From Ptychodera flava (lineage: Eukaryota; Hemichordata; Enteropneusta; Ptychoderidae), in the NCBI RefSeq assembly GCF_041260155.1, contig NC_091929.1, forward strand, positions 50,173,389 through 50,237,388: a stretch of 64,000 bases of DNA. The letters are read 5' to 3'. Within the stretch, counting starts at the first letter, position 1. Each line of letters begins with the position of its first letter. The notes below the pieces were generated by a model. The model was not told the origin of the DNA. It did no database searches and was given only the letters and a program-made list of their open reading frames with translations. Shown here in pieces: positions 22,798-35,724 of the stretch. Both the position numbers and the translations under genes were made by a program.

Positions 22798-25140
22798 ACC
22801 ACAGAACAGACCAGTACGATAACCAGTTTGATCCGGATCAAGGTGACTTGTTCCCATCGGAATACACTATGTGCACCTAGCTATACGGAAGAAATATTTC
22901 AGGCAATTTGAACTTTTGAATGCTGGTGTAAAAAAGAGTGAAAGAATGTAATCAAACTGTAATTTTACTCATCTCATTGACATCCTGAATAAATCAAGGT
23001 TTGTTGTGGACTGTACAATAGGAGCAAGTGACTGTATAAGCTTAAAGAACTTTAATAAAACTGACCATTGGAATATAGTCTCGCCACATTTTGCAAGGAA
23101 ATATGTTTTAGTTGAAACAAATAATACTATGTGTTACATAATTATTGGAGTAACTTTTTTGGGTGGCTATATCGGCACTTCATTCAGAATTTCAAAGCTT
23201 CGAAAGAAAAAGGCATTTTGCATAGGCTGGTCTTGTAATAATTCTAGCAAATATATTGAAACATTTACTGAGACTCGTATACATCCCATTGCACACTGAA
23301 TTTAGTTTTTTATCTGAAAAGAAACAAAAGAATTATTCTGAAAGTACTTTTTTCCTGCAGTTATTTACAACAATTATTATTTCAAAGAAAAAATAGGAAT
23401 AAGGAAGGTTGTCTGACTTCAGATAAAATTCCTGAGCTGTATAATCTCAGATTTTATCAGTGTGAAAAACAATAAACCCAAATAATTGTGATGGAGGAGT
23501 TTATTGACAAAATTCCTGACAGACTCTTGTACGCATGTTCACAACTTAGATAGAAGTGATTGGTATCCATGAAAAGCAATCAATTAGAAAAAAAATTTAC
23601 ATACATAAGCACAGGGACTAAGCAGTTTATCAAAATATTATATTATTCACAGACAGCAATTTCTCCAGGATGTTTGTCTCCAAGTATTAAAATCTTTATA
23701 CACCTTTGTCTGGTTTTCTATATTCCAAACCTTTATGCATATAATTTTGTTGGAAACCGTGGTTGTTTCTGTTCTTTCCTTTGTACAAGAAAAATGTCAA
23801 AGAAAGTGTCACTTGCCTGCAGGATGAAAAGCAGATATTATCAGTGCCTGTGCTGTATTGACGTTCTGAAAATCACACCGTACCTGATTTATAGATATTG
23901 AAAGGAAACCACTGATATTTCAGACAAGCAAAATAATTTTGTATCGCAGAGATTCACCATATTATTATGAAGACACTGGTGCTCATGTATTCAAGTTACT
24001 CAAACATTGACAGAGAAATTAAGCAAAGCTATAACCAGACCCTGGATATTTTGTTTCTTTTCTGAGTAGCTTATTTACTTGGGTTTGCAAGAAAGAGTTT
24101 GAATTCTGACCTTTCTTTCCCACCCAGTTCATTTTGTTCATTGTGACTCCAATGTAACTAAAACCACCATGTGATATGAGAGCAAACAATGCTGGACAGC
24201 TGCCCTGTGGTTCGTCAGGTCAGAATAAAGATAAAAAAATGCTCAGATTGTTTAAATTTTGCGAACTTATTGAGATAATCAAGAGAATATGATAAATATC
24301 AGAGGGTATCTGTACCAGAGATATAGGTCAAAGGTTATCAGTTTAGTGCCATAAATGAAAGGTCAAAGGTTATATGCCAAGGGTTATGTACAAAGGAAAT
24401 CAGTGACACTGAAATGTTTTCAGCAGTATATCACATATGACAAACAAGCTGTGTCATAAATATTTTGTAAAGGTGTTTTATTCCCAATGTAAAATATCCT
24501 TGAGTATTTTAAAAATTATTTGTGTCGTGTGTTTCTGTGGTTGCTTGTGTACCTTTTAATGTCTGATGTTGCAAAATTAAACAATTTCCAGCCTGTGTCA
24601 AGACTCATGGATGAGATTATTTGTGTTCACGCACTCATGCAATACCAGGGTAGATCCTCCGATTATGACCAGGCACTTTCAAGAACATGTGATAATAAGA
24701 GTAGAGATACCCAACTATTCAACAGTTTGGTGTTACAGTGGTTTATAGGAAATCAGGGACTCTACCAAACTTACCAGTAATATTCTAGCATCAGTTATTG
24801 TCAAGTAGATTTGAAATGCATGTTCATTGATAAGCCCAAACAACAGTGCCTTTTGAAACTCTGAGTTATGTCTGCCAATGTAAAGTACCAAGCATGATAA
24901 TTTCTCAACTGGAAACTGTCACAAGAGTTTGTTGCGTTTTTTATTTTCAACTTTCACACTCAAAGGTGATATTGTGAGATGGACATAAAGGAGGAGTACA
25001 TTGATCTGAACAATATTTTCAGTTGGCCCCTTGAATTATGCTGAGTACTCAAAATATAACTAGTCTCCTGTCTTAATGTGTTTCATTGTGAAATAATTGT
25101 ATGCAATGCCCATCTACGGTATATCTGTAGCTTCAGCATG
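22798..25140 (+). repeat. Edge monomer 3, transition to the homogenised core
   Basis: About 2.34 kb, no MITE. The first 1.1 kb is diverged, including an extra AAGCTTAAAG near 23038. From about 23990 to its end it is almost identical to the second half of the core A units. This unit therefore marks where homogenisation stops. Confidence 0.85.
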
Positions 25141-28100
25141 ACAGCAGAACAGACAAGTATGATAACTGGTTGATCGATCAGGGTGACTTTGTTCCAAGCA
25201 GAATACAATGTGTGCACCTAGCTATACGGAAGATATATTTCAGGAATTTGAACTTTTTGAATGCTGGTGTAAAAAAGAGTGAAAGAATGTAATCAAAGTG
25301 TAATTTTACTCATCTCATTGGCATCCGGAATAAATCAAGGTTTGTTGTGGTCTGTATAATAGAAGCAAGTGATTGTATAATGAACTTTAATAAAACTGAT
25401 CATTGGAAAATAGTCTCGCCAAATTTTTGCAAGGAAATATTTTTTAGTTGAAACAAATAATACTATGTGTTTACATAATTATTGGAGTAACTTTTTTGGG
25501 TGGCTATATTGGCACTTCATTCAGAATTTCAAAGCTTCGAAAGAAAAAAGGCATCATTTTGCATAGGCTGGTCTTGTAATAATTTTAGCAAATATATTGA
25601 AACATTTACTGAGACTCGTATACATCCCATTGTACATTGAATTTGGTTTTTTATCTGAAAAGAAACAAAAGAATTATTCTAAAAGTACTTTTTCCCTGCA
25701 GTTATTTACAACAATTATTATTTCAGAAGAAAAATTTGGAATAAGAAAGGTTGTCTGACTTCAGATAAATTCCTGATCTGTGTAATCTCAGCTTTTTTTC
25801 AGCGTGAAAAAATAAAGCAAAATAATTGTGATGGAGGAGTTTATTGACAAAATTCCTGACATACTCTTGTACGCATGTTCACAACATAGGTAGAAGTTAT
25901 TGGTATCCATGAAAAGCAATCAATTAGGAAAAAAATTACATACATAAACACAGGGACTAAGCAGTTTATTGAAATATTATATTATTCACAGACAGGAATT
26001 TCTCCAGAATGTTTCTCTCAAGTATTAAAATCTTTATACACCTTTGTCTGGTTTTCTATATTCCAAATCTTTATGCATATATTTTGTTGAAAACCTGGTT
26101 GTTTCTGTTCTTTCCTTTGTACAAGAAAAATGTCAAAGAAAGTGTCACTTGCCTGCAGGATGAAAGCAGATATTATCAGTGCCTGTGCTGTATTGATGTT
26201 CTGAAAACCACACCGTACCTAATTTATAGATATTGAAGGGAAAGCACTGATATTTCAGACAAGCAAAATAATTTTGTATTGCAGAGTTTCACCATATTAA
26301 ATTATGAAGATACTGGTGCTCATGTATTCAAGTTACTCAAACATTGACAGAGAAATTAAGCAAAGCTGTAACCAGACCCTGGATATTACGTTTCTTTCCT
26401 GAGTAGCTTATTTACTTGGGTTTGCAAGAAAAAATTTGAATTTTGACCTTTTTCTCCCACCCATTTAATTTTGTTCGTTGTGACTCCAGTGTAACTAAAA
26501 ACACCATGTGATATGAGAGCAAACAATGCTGGACAGCTGCCTATGGTTCGTCAGGTCAGAATAAAGATAAAAAAATGCTAAGATTGTTTTAATTTTGCAA
26601 ACTTGTTGATGATAATCAAGAGAATATGATAAATATCAGAGGGTATCTGTGCCAGAGATATAGGTCAAAGGTTATCAGTCAATTGCCGTAAATGAAAGGT
26701 CAAAGGTTATATGACTAGCGTTGTGTACAGAGGAAATCGGTGACACTGAAATGTTTTCAGCAGTATATCACATGTGACAAACAAGCTGTGTCATAAATAT
26801 TTTGTAAAAGTTTTTTTATTCCCAATGTAAAATAACCTTGAGTATTTTAGAATTTTTGTGTTGTGTGTTTCTGTGGTTGCTTGTGTACTTGAAATGTCTG
26901 ATGTTGCAAAATTAAACAATTTCCAGCCTGTGTCAAGACTCATGGATGAGATTATTTGTGTTCATGCACTCATGCAATACCCGGGTAGATCCTCCCATTA
27001 TGACCAAGCACTTTCAACAACATGTGATAATAAGAGTAGAGATACCCAACCATTCAACAGTTTGGTGTTACAGTGGTATATAGGAAATCAGGGACTCTAT
27101 CAAACTTACCAGTAATATTCAAGTATCAGTTATTGTCAAATAGATTTGAAATGCATGTTTATAAATAAGCCCAAACAACAGTGCCTTTTGGAACTCTGAG
27201 TTTTGTCTGCAAAGGTGAAATCCCAAGCATGTGAAAATCTCAACTGGAAACTATCACAAGAGTTTGTGGTGATTGATGGTGTTCATCTTTCATCATCAAA
27301 GGTGATATTGAGAGAAAGACATGTTGGAGAAGTAGATTGATCTAAACAATATTTTCAGTTGGCCCCTTGAATCATGCTGAGTACTCAAATTAAAACTAGT
27401 CTGCGGTTTCAATGCGTTTCATTGTGAAGTAAGTGTATACAATGCTCATCTACGGTATATCTGTAGCTTCAGCAACACAGCAGAACGGACCAGTATGAAC
27501 CAGTCATAAACGGTTTGATCCGGTTCAGGGTGACTTTGTTCCAAGCAGAATACAATGCACAGTACAATAAATTACCCACAATTCTCTTTGATTTGTATCC
27601 ATGAAGGTTACTTTTCTAAAAACGTCTTCAGTTCTGCATGTTAGCACTAATGTTAAGCATTAGAATAATTGTTAAATAATATCCAGTAAAAGTACGTTTA
27701 GAAATTTCAGCAAAAGTTTCAAAAGCAACCATTAAACAACCAAAAAAGTCACATTCTGTAGGTACTACAAATGCCATACTTTTTAGGCAGCAATTTATGA
27801 TGAACTGAAGGGGTCATTCTCTGAGAAAACTTAGAATGCAAATTTCTTTTGTCATTTCCATTGGAAAAAATCAATATCCTTTTGTTTCAAAAAACAGGTG
27901 CAACTGGTCTCCCTACTTTTCATCACATTATTCTGTATGGCTGAAGACACAATCAGTGGAAAATTTTACAAAAATGCTATCTCCTCTCTCAATCTTGCAT
28001 ATTTTCCAAATCATTTAAAATGAGAATTGAGAAGAATGGTCTTCTTAAAAGTATGGTTTCAGAATTTTTACAACTAGTCTGTGAATTTGTCTACACATGG

Positions 28101-30434
28101 GAGACCAGGTAGACTTCTCGGGGAATCTCTGAGGATACAAATCGCTATGAATTATGGGAAATTTACAGTACTGTGCAATGTGTGCACCTAGCTATACGGA
28201 AGACATATTTCAGGCAGTTTGAACTTTTTGAATGCTGGTGTAAAAAGAGTGAAAGAATGTAATCAAAGTGTAATTTTACTTATCTCATTGACATGCGGAA
28301 TAAATCAAGGTTTGTGTGGACTGTATAGGAGCAAGTGACTGTATAATGAACTTTAATAAAACTGACCAATATATAGTCTCGCCAAATTTTGCAAGGAAAT
28401 GCTTTTTAGTTGAAACAAATAATTCTATGTGGTTATATAATTATTGGAGTAACTTTATTGGGTGGCTATATCGGCACTTCATTCAGAATTTCAAAGCTTC
28501 GAAAGAAAAAGGCATTTTGCATAGGCTGGTCTTGTAATAATTCTAGCAAATATATTGAAACATTTACTGAGACTCGTATACATCCCATTGCACACTGAAT
28601 TTAGTTTTTTATCTGTAAAAAAACAAAAGAATTATTCTGAAAGTACTTTTTTTCCTGCAGTTATTTACAACAATTATTATTTCAGAAGAAAAAATTTGGA
28701 ATAAGAAAGGTTGTCTGACTTCAGATAAAATTCCTGAGCTGTATAATCTCAGCTTTTTATCAGTGTGAAAAACAATAAACCCAAATAATTGTGATGGAGG
28801 AGTTTATTGACAAAATTCTGACAGACTCTTGTACGCATGTTCACAACATAGGTAGAAATGATTGGTATCCATGAAAAGCAATCAATTAGAAAAAATTTAC
28901 ATACATAAACACAGGGACAAAGCAGTTTATCAAAATATTATATTATTTACAGACAGGAATTTCTCCAGAATGTTTCTCTCCAAGTATTAAAATCTTTATA
29001 CACCTTTGTCTGGTTTTCTATATTCCAAACCTTTATGCATATAATTTTGTTGGAAACCTGGTTGTTTCTGTTCTTTCCTTTGTACAAGAAAAATGTCAAA
29101 GAAAGTGTCACTTGCCTGCAGGATGAAAGCAGATATTATCAGTGCCTGTGCTGTATTGATGTTCTGAAAATCACACCGTACCTAATTTATAGCTATTGGA
29201 GGGAAGCCACTGATATTTGAGACAAGCAAAATAATTTTGTATTGCAGAGTTTCACCATATTATTATGAAGACACTGGTGCTCATGTATTCAAGTTACTCA
29301 AATATTGACAGAAATTAAGCAAAGCTATAACCAAACCCTGGATATTTTGTTTCTTTCCTGAGTAGCTTAATTACTTGGGTTTGCAAGAAAGAGTTTTAAT
29401 TCTGACCTTTCTTTCCCACCCAGTTCATTTTGTTCATTGTGACTCCAATGTAACTAAAAACACGACGTCATATGAGAGCAAACAATGCTGGACAGCTGCC
29501 TGTGGTTCATCAGGTCAGAATGAAGATTAAAAAATGCTCAGATTGTTTAAACTTTGCAAACTTATTGAGATAATCAAGAGAGTATGATAAATATCAGAGG
29601 GTATCTGTACCGGAGATATAGGTCAAAGGTTATCAGTTAAGTGCCATAAATGAAAGGTCAAAGGTTATATGCCAAGGGTTATGTACAAAGGAAATCAGTG
29701 ACACTGAAATGTTTTCAGCAGTATATCACATGTGACAAACAAGCTGTGTCATAAATATTTTGTAAAGGTTGTTTTATTCCCAATGTAAAATATCCTTGAG
29801 TATTTTAAAAATTATTTGTGTCGTGTGTTTCTGTGGTTGCTTGTGTACCTTTTAATGTCTGATGTTGCAAAATTAAACAATTTCCAGCCTGTGTCAAGAC
29901 TCATGGATGAGATTATTTGTGTTCACGCACTCATGCAATACCAGGGTAGATCCTCCCATTATGACCAGGCACTTTCAAGAAATGTGATAATAAGAGTAGA
30001 GATACCCAACTATTCAACAGTTTGGTGTTACAGTGGTTTATAGGAAATCAGGGACTCTACCAAACTTACCAGTAATATTCTAGCATCAGTTATTGTCAAG
30101 TAGATTTGAAATGCATGTTCATTGATAAGCCCAAACAACAGTGCCTTTTGAAACTCTGAGTTATGTCTGCCAATGTAAAGTACCAAGCATGATAATTTCT
30201 CAACTGGAAACTGTCACAAGAGTTTGTTGCGTTTTTTATTTTCAACTTTCACACTCAAAGGTGATATTGTGAGATGGACATAAAGGAGGAGTACATTGAT
30301 CTGAACAATATTTTCAGTTGGCCCCTTGAATTATGCTGAGTACTCAAAATATAACTAGTCTCCTGTCTTAATGTGTTCATTGTGAAATAATTGTATGCAA
30401 TGCCCATCTACGGTATATCTGTAGCTTCAGCATG
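25141..30434 (+). repeat. Core dimer 1 (B 25141-27476, A 27477-30434)
   Basis: 5294 bp. The B unit has an intact MITE target and the A unit carries the MITE at 27558-28175. The A unit holds a patch at about 29301-29735 that matches edge monomer 1 rather than the other A units. Confidence 0.9.
27558..28175. mobile_element. MITE-like DNA transposon, copy 3
   Basis: 618 bp at the shared site, with flanking CAATG on both sides and CACAGTAC inverted ends. Nearly identical to the other right-array copies. Confidence 0.85.
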
Positions 30435-33400
30435 ACAGCAGAACAGACAAGTATGATAACTGGTTTGATCGATCAGGGTGACTTTGTTCCAAGCAGAATA
30501 CAATGTGTGCACCTAGCTATACGGAAGATATATTTCAGGGAATTTGAACTTTTTGAATGCTGGTGTAAAAAAGAGTGAAAGAATGTAATCAAAGTGTAAT
30601 TTTACTCATCTCATTGGCATCCGGAATAAATCAAGGTTTGTTGTGGACTGTATAATAGAAGCAAGTGATTGTATAATGAACTTTAATAAACTGATCATTG
30701 GAAAATAGTCTCGCCAAATTTTTGCAAGGAAATATTTTTTAGTTGAAACAAATAATACTATGTGTTTACATAATTATTGGAGTAACTTTTTTGGGTGGCT
30801 ATATTGGCACTTCATTCAGAATTTCAAAGCTTCGAAAGAAAAAAGGCATCATTTTGCATAGGCTGGTCTTGTAATAATTTTAGCAAATATATTGAAACAT
30901 TTACTGAGACTCGTATACATCCCATTGTACATTGAATTTGGTTTTTTATCTGAAAAGAAACAAAAGAATTATTCTAAAAGTACTTTTTCCCTGCAGTTAT
31001 TTACAACAATTATTATTTCAGAAGAAAAATTTGGAATAAGAAAGGTTGTCTGACTTCAGATAAAATTCCTGATCTGTGTAATCTCAGCTTTTTTTCAGCG
31101 TGAAAAAATAAAGCAAAATAATTGTGATGGAGGAGTTTATTGACAAAATTCCTGACATACTCTTGTACGCATGTTCACAACATAGGTAGAAGTTATTGGT
31201 ATCCATGAAAAGCAATCAATTAGGAAAAAAATTACATACATAAACACAGGGACTAAGCAGTTTATTGAAATATTATATTATTCACAGACAGGAATTTCTC
31301 CAGAATGTTCTCTCCAAGTATTAAAATCTTTATACACCTTTGTCTGGTTTTCTATATTCCAAATCTTTATGCATATAATTTTGTTGAAAACCTGGTTGTT
31401 TCTGTTCTTTCCTTTGTACAAGAAAAATGTCAAAGAAAGTGTCACTTGCCTGCAGGATGAAAGCAGATATTATCAGTGCCTGTGCTGTATTGATGTTCTG
31501 AAAACCACACCGTACCTAATTTATAGATATTGAAGGGAAAGCACTGATATTTCAGACAAGCAAATAATTTTGTATTGCAGAGTTTCACCATATTAAATTA
31601 TGAAGATACTGGTGCTCATGTATTCAAGTTACTCAAACATTGACAGAGAAATTAAGCAAAGCTGTAACCAGACCCTGGATATTACGTTTCTTTCCTGAGT
31701 AGCTTATTTACTTGGGTTTGCAAGAAAAAATTTGAATTTGACCTTTTTCTCCCACCCATTTAATTTTGTTCGTTGTGACTCCAGTGTAACTAAAAACACC
31801 ATGTGATATGAGAGCAAACAATGCTGGACAGCTGCCTATGGTTCGTCAGGTCAGAATAAAGATAAAAAAATGCTAAGATTGTTTTAATTTTGCAAACTTG
31901 TTGATGATAATCAAGAGAATATGATAAATATCAGAGGGTATCTGTGCCAGAGATATAGGTCAAAGGTTATCAGTCAATTGCCGTAAATGAAAGGTCAAAG
32001 GTTATATGACTAGCGTTGTGTACAGAGGAAATCGGTGACACTGAAATGTTTTCAGCAGTATATCACATGTGACAAACAAGCTGTGTCATAAATATTTTGT
32101 AAAAGTTTTTTTATTCCCAATGTAAAATAACCTTGAGTATTTTAAGAATTTTTTGTGTTGTGTGTTTCTGTGGTTGCTTGTGTACCTTGAAATGTCTGAT
32201 GTTGCAAAATTAAACAATTTCCAGCCTGTGTCAAGACTCATGGATGAGATTATTTGTGTTCATGCACTCATGCAATACCCGGGTAGATCCTCCCATTATG
32301 ACCAAGCACTTTCAACAACATGTGATAATAAGAGTAGAGATACCCAACCATTCAACAGTTTGGTGTTACAGTGGTATATAGGAAATCAGGGACTCTATCA
32401 AACTTACCAGTAATATTCAAGTATCAGTTATTGTCAAATAGATTTGAAATGCATGTTTATAAATAAGCCCAAACAACAGTGCCTTTTGGAACTCTGAGTT
32501 TTGTCTGCAAAGGTGAATCCCAAGCATGTGAAAATCTCAACTGGAAACTATCACAGAGTTTGTGGTGATTGATGGTGTTCATCTTTCATCATCAAAGGTG
32601 ATATTGAGAGAAAGACATGTTGGAGAAGTAGATTGATCTAAACAATATTTTCAGTTGGCCCCTTGAATCATGCTGAGTACTCAAATTAAACTAGTCTGCG
32701 GTTTCAATGCGTTTCATTGTGAAGTAAGTGTATACAATGCTCATCTACGGTATATCTGTAGCTTCAGCAACACAGCAGAACGGACCAGTATGAACCAGTC
32801 ATAAACGGTTTGATCCGGTTCAGGTGACTTTGTTCCAAGCAGAATACAATGCACAGTACAATAAATTACCCACAATTCTCTTTGATTTGTATCCATGAAG
32901 GTTACTTTTCTAAAAACGTCTTCAGTTCTGCATGTTAGCACTAATGTTAAGCATTAGAATAATTGTTAAATAATATCCAGTAAAAGTACGTTTAGAAATT
33001 TCAGCAAAAGTTTCAAAAGAACCATAAACAACCATAAAAGTCACATTCTGTAGGTACTACAAATGCCATACTTTTAAGGCAGCAAGTTATGACGAACTGA
33101 AGGGGTCATTCTCTGAGAAAACTTAGAATGCAAATTTCTTTTGTCATTTCCATTGGAAAAAATCAATATCCTTTTGTTTCAAAAAACAGGTGCAACTGGT
33201 CTCCCTACTTTTCATCACATTATTCTGTATGGCTGAAGACACAATCAGTGGAAAATTTTACAAAAATGCTATCTCCTCTCTCAATCTTGCATAATCTTCC
33301 AAATCATTTAAATGAGAATTGAGAAGAATGGTCTTCTTAAAAGTATGGTTTCAGAATTTTTACAACTAGTCTGTGAATTTGTCTACACATGGGAGACCAG

Positions 33401-35724
33401 GTAGACTTCTCTGGGGAATCTCTGAGGATACAAATCGCTATGAATTATGGGAAATTTACAGTACTGTGCAATGTGTGCACCTAGCTATACGGAAGACATA
33501 TTTCAGGCAGTTTGAACTTTTGAATGCTGGTGTAAAAAGAGTGAAAGAATGTAATCAAAGTGTAATTTTACTTATCTCATTGACATGCGGAATAAATCAA
33601 GGTTTGTGTGGACTGTATAGGAGCAAGTGACTGTATAATGAACTTTAATAAAACTGACCAAATATAGTCTCGCCAAATTTTGCAAGGAAATTTTTAGTTG
33701 AAACAAATAATTCTATGTGTTTATATAATTATTGGAGTAACTTTATTGGGTGGCTATATCGGCACTTCATTCAGAATTTCAAGCTTCGAAAGAAAAAGGC
33801 ATTTTGCATAGGCTGGTCTTGTAATAATTCTAGCAAATATATTGAAACATTTACTGAGACTCGTATACATCCCATTGCACACTGAATTTAGTTTTTTATC
33901 TGAAAAGAAACAAAAGAATTATTCTGAAAGTACTTTTTTCCTGCAGTTATTTACAACAATTATTATTTCAGAAGAAAAAATTGGAATAAGAAAGGTTGTC
34001 TGACTTCAGATAAAATTCCTGAGCTGTATAATCTCAGCTTTTTATCAGTGTGAAAAACAATAAACCCAAATAATTGTGATGGAGGAGTTTATTGACAAAA
34101 TTCCTGACAGACTCTTGTACGCATGTTCACAACACAGGTAGAAGTGATTGGTATCCATGAAAAGCAATCAATTAGAAAAAAATTTACATACATAAACACA
34201 GGGACAAAGCAGTTTATCAAAATATTATATTATTTACAGACAGGAATTTCTCCAGAATGTTTCTCTCCAAGTATTAAAATCTTTATACACCTTTGTCTGG
34301 TTTTCTATATTCCAAACCTTTATGCATATAATTTTGTTGGAAACCTGGTTGTTTCTGTTCTTTCCTTTGTACAAGAAAAATGTCAAAGAAAGTGTCACTT
34401 GCCTGCAGGATGAAAGCAGATATTATCAGTGCCTGTGCTGTATTGATGTTCTGAAAATCACACCGTACCTAATTTATAGCTATTGGAGGGAAGCCACTGA
34501 TATTTGAGACAAGCAAAATAATTTTGTATTGCAGAGTTTCACCATATTATTATGAAGACACTGGTGCTCATGTATTCAAGTTACTCAAACATTGACAGAG
34601 AAATTAAGCAAAGCTATAACCAGACCCTGGATATTTTGTTTCTTTTCTGAGTAGCTTATTTACTTGGGTTTGCAAGAAAGAGTTTGAATTCTGACCTTTC
34701 TTTCCCACCCAGTTCATTTTGTTCATTGTGACTCCAATGTAACTAAAACCACCATGTGATATGAGAGCAAACAATGCTGGACAGCTGCCCTGTGGTTCGT
34801 CAGGTCAGAATAAAGATAAAAAAATGCTCAGATTGTTTAAATTTTGCGAACTTATTGAGATAATCAAGAGAATATGATAAATATCAGAGGGTATCTGTAC
34901 CAGAGATATAGGTCAAAGGTTATCAGTTTAGTGCCATAAATGAAAGGTCAAAGGTTATATGCCAAGGGTTATGTACAAAGGAAATCAGTGACACTGAAAT
35001 GTTTTCAGCAGTATATCACATATGACAAACAAGCTGTGTCATAAATATTTTGTAAAGGTTGTTTTATTCCCAATGTAAAATATCCTTGAGTATTTTAAAA
35101 TTATTTGTGTCGTGTGTTTCTGTGGTTGCTTGTGTACCTTTTAATGTCTGATGTTGCAAAATTAAACAATTCCAGCCTGTGTCAAGACTCATGGATGAGA
35201 TTATTTGTGTTCACGCACTCATGCAATACCAGGGTAGATCCTCCCATTATGACCAGGCACTTTCAAGAACATGTGATAATAAGAGTAGAGATACCCAACT
35301 ATTCAACAGTTTGGTGTTACAGTGGTTTATAGGAAATCAGGGACTCTACCAAACTTACCAGTAATATTCTAGCATCAGTTATTGTCAAGTAGATTTGAAA
35401 TGCATGTTCATTGATAAGCCCAAACAACAGTGCCTTTTGAAACTCTGAGTTATGTCTGCCAATGTAAAGTACCAAGCATGATAATTTCTCAACTGGAAAC
35501 TGTCACAAGAGTTTGTTTGCGTTTTTTATTTTCAACTTTCACACTCAAAGGTGATATTGTGAGATGGACATAAAGGAGGAGTACATTGATCTGAACAATA
35601 TTTTCAGTTGGCCCCTTGAATTATGCTGAGTACTCAAAATATAACTAGTCTCCTGTCTTAATGTGTTCATTGTGAAATAATTGTATGCAATGCCCATCTA
35701 CGGTATATCTGTAGCTTCAGCATG
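30435..35724 (+). repeat. Core dimer 2 (B 30435-32771, A 32772-35724)
   Basis: 5290 bp. The A unit has the MITE at 32852-33468. Between about 33660 and 34150 it carries variants (CTGAAAAGAAACAAAAG, GGTAGAAGTGATTGG) seen in edge units rather than in other core A units, which suggests another conversion patch. Confidence 0.9.
32852..33468. mobile_element. MITE-like DNA transposon, copy 4
   Basis: 617 bp at the shared insertion site, with the same ends and CAATG duplications. Differences from the neighbouring copies are mainly single-base indels. Confidence 0.85.
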
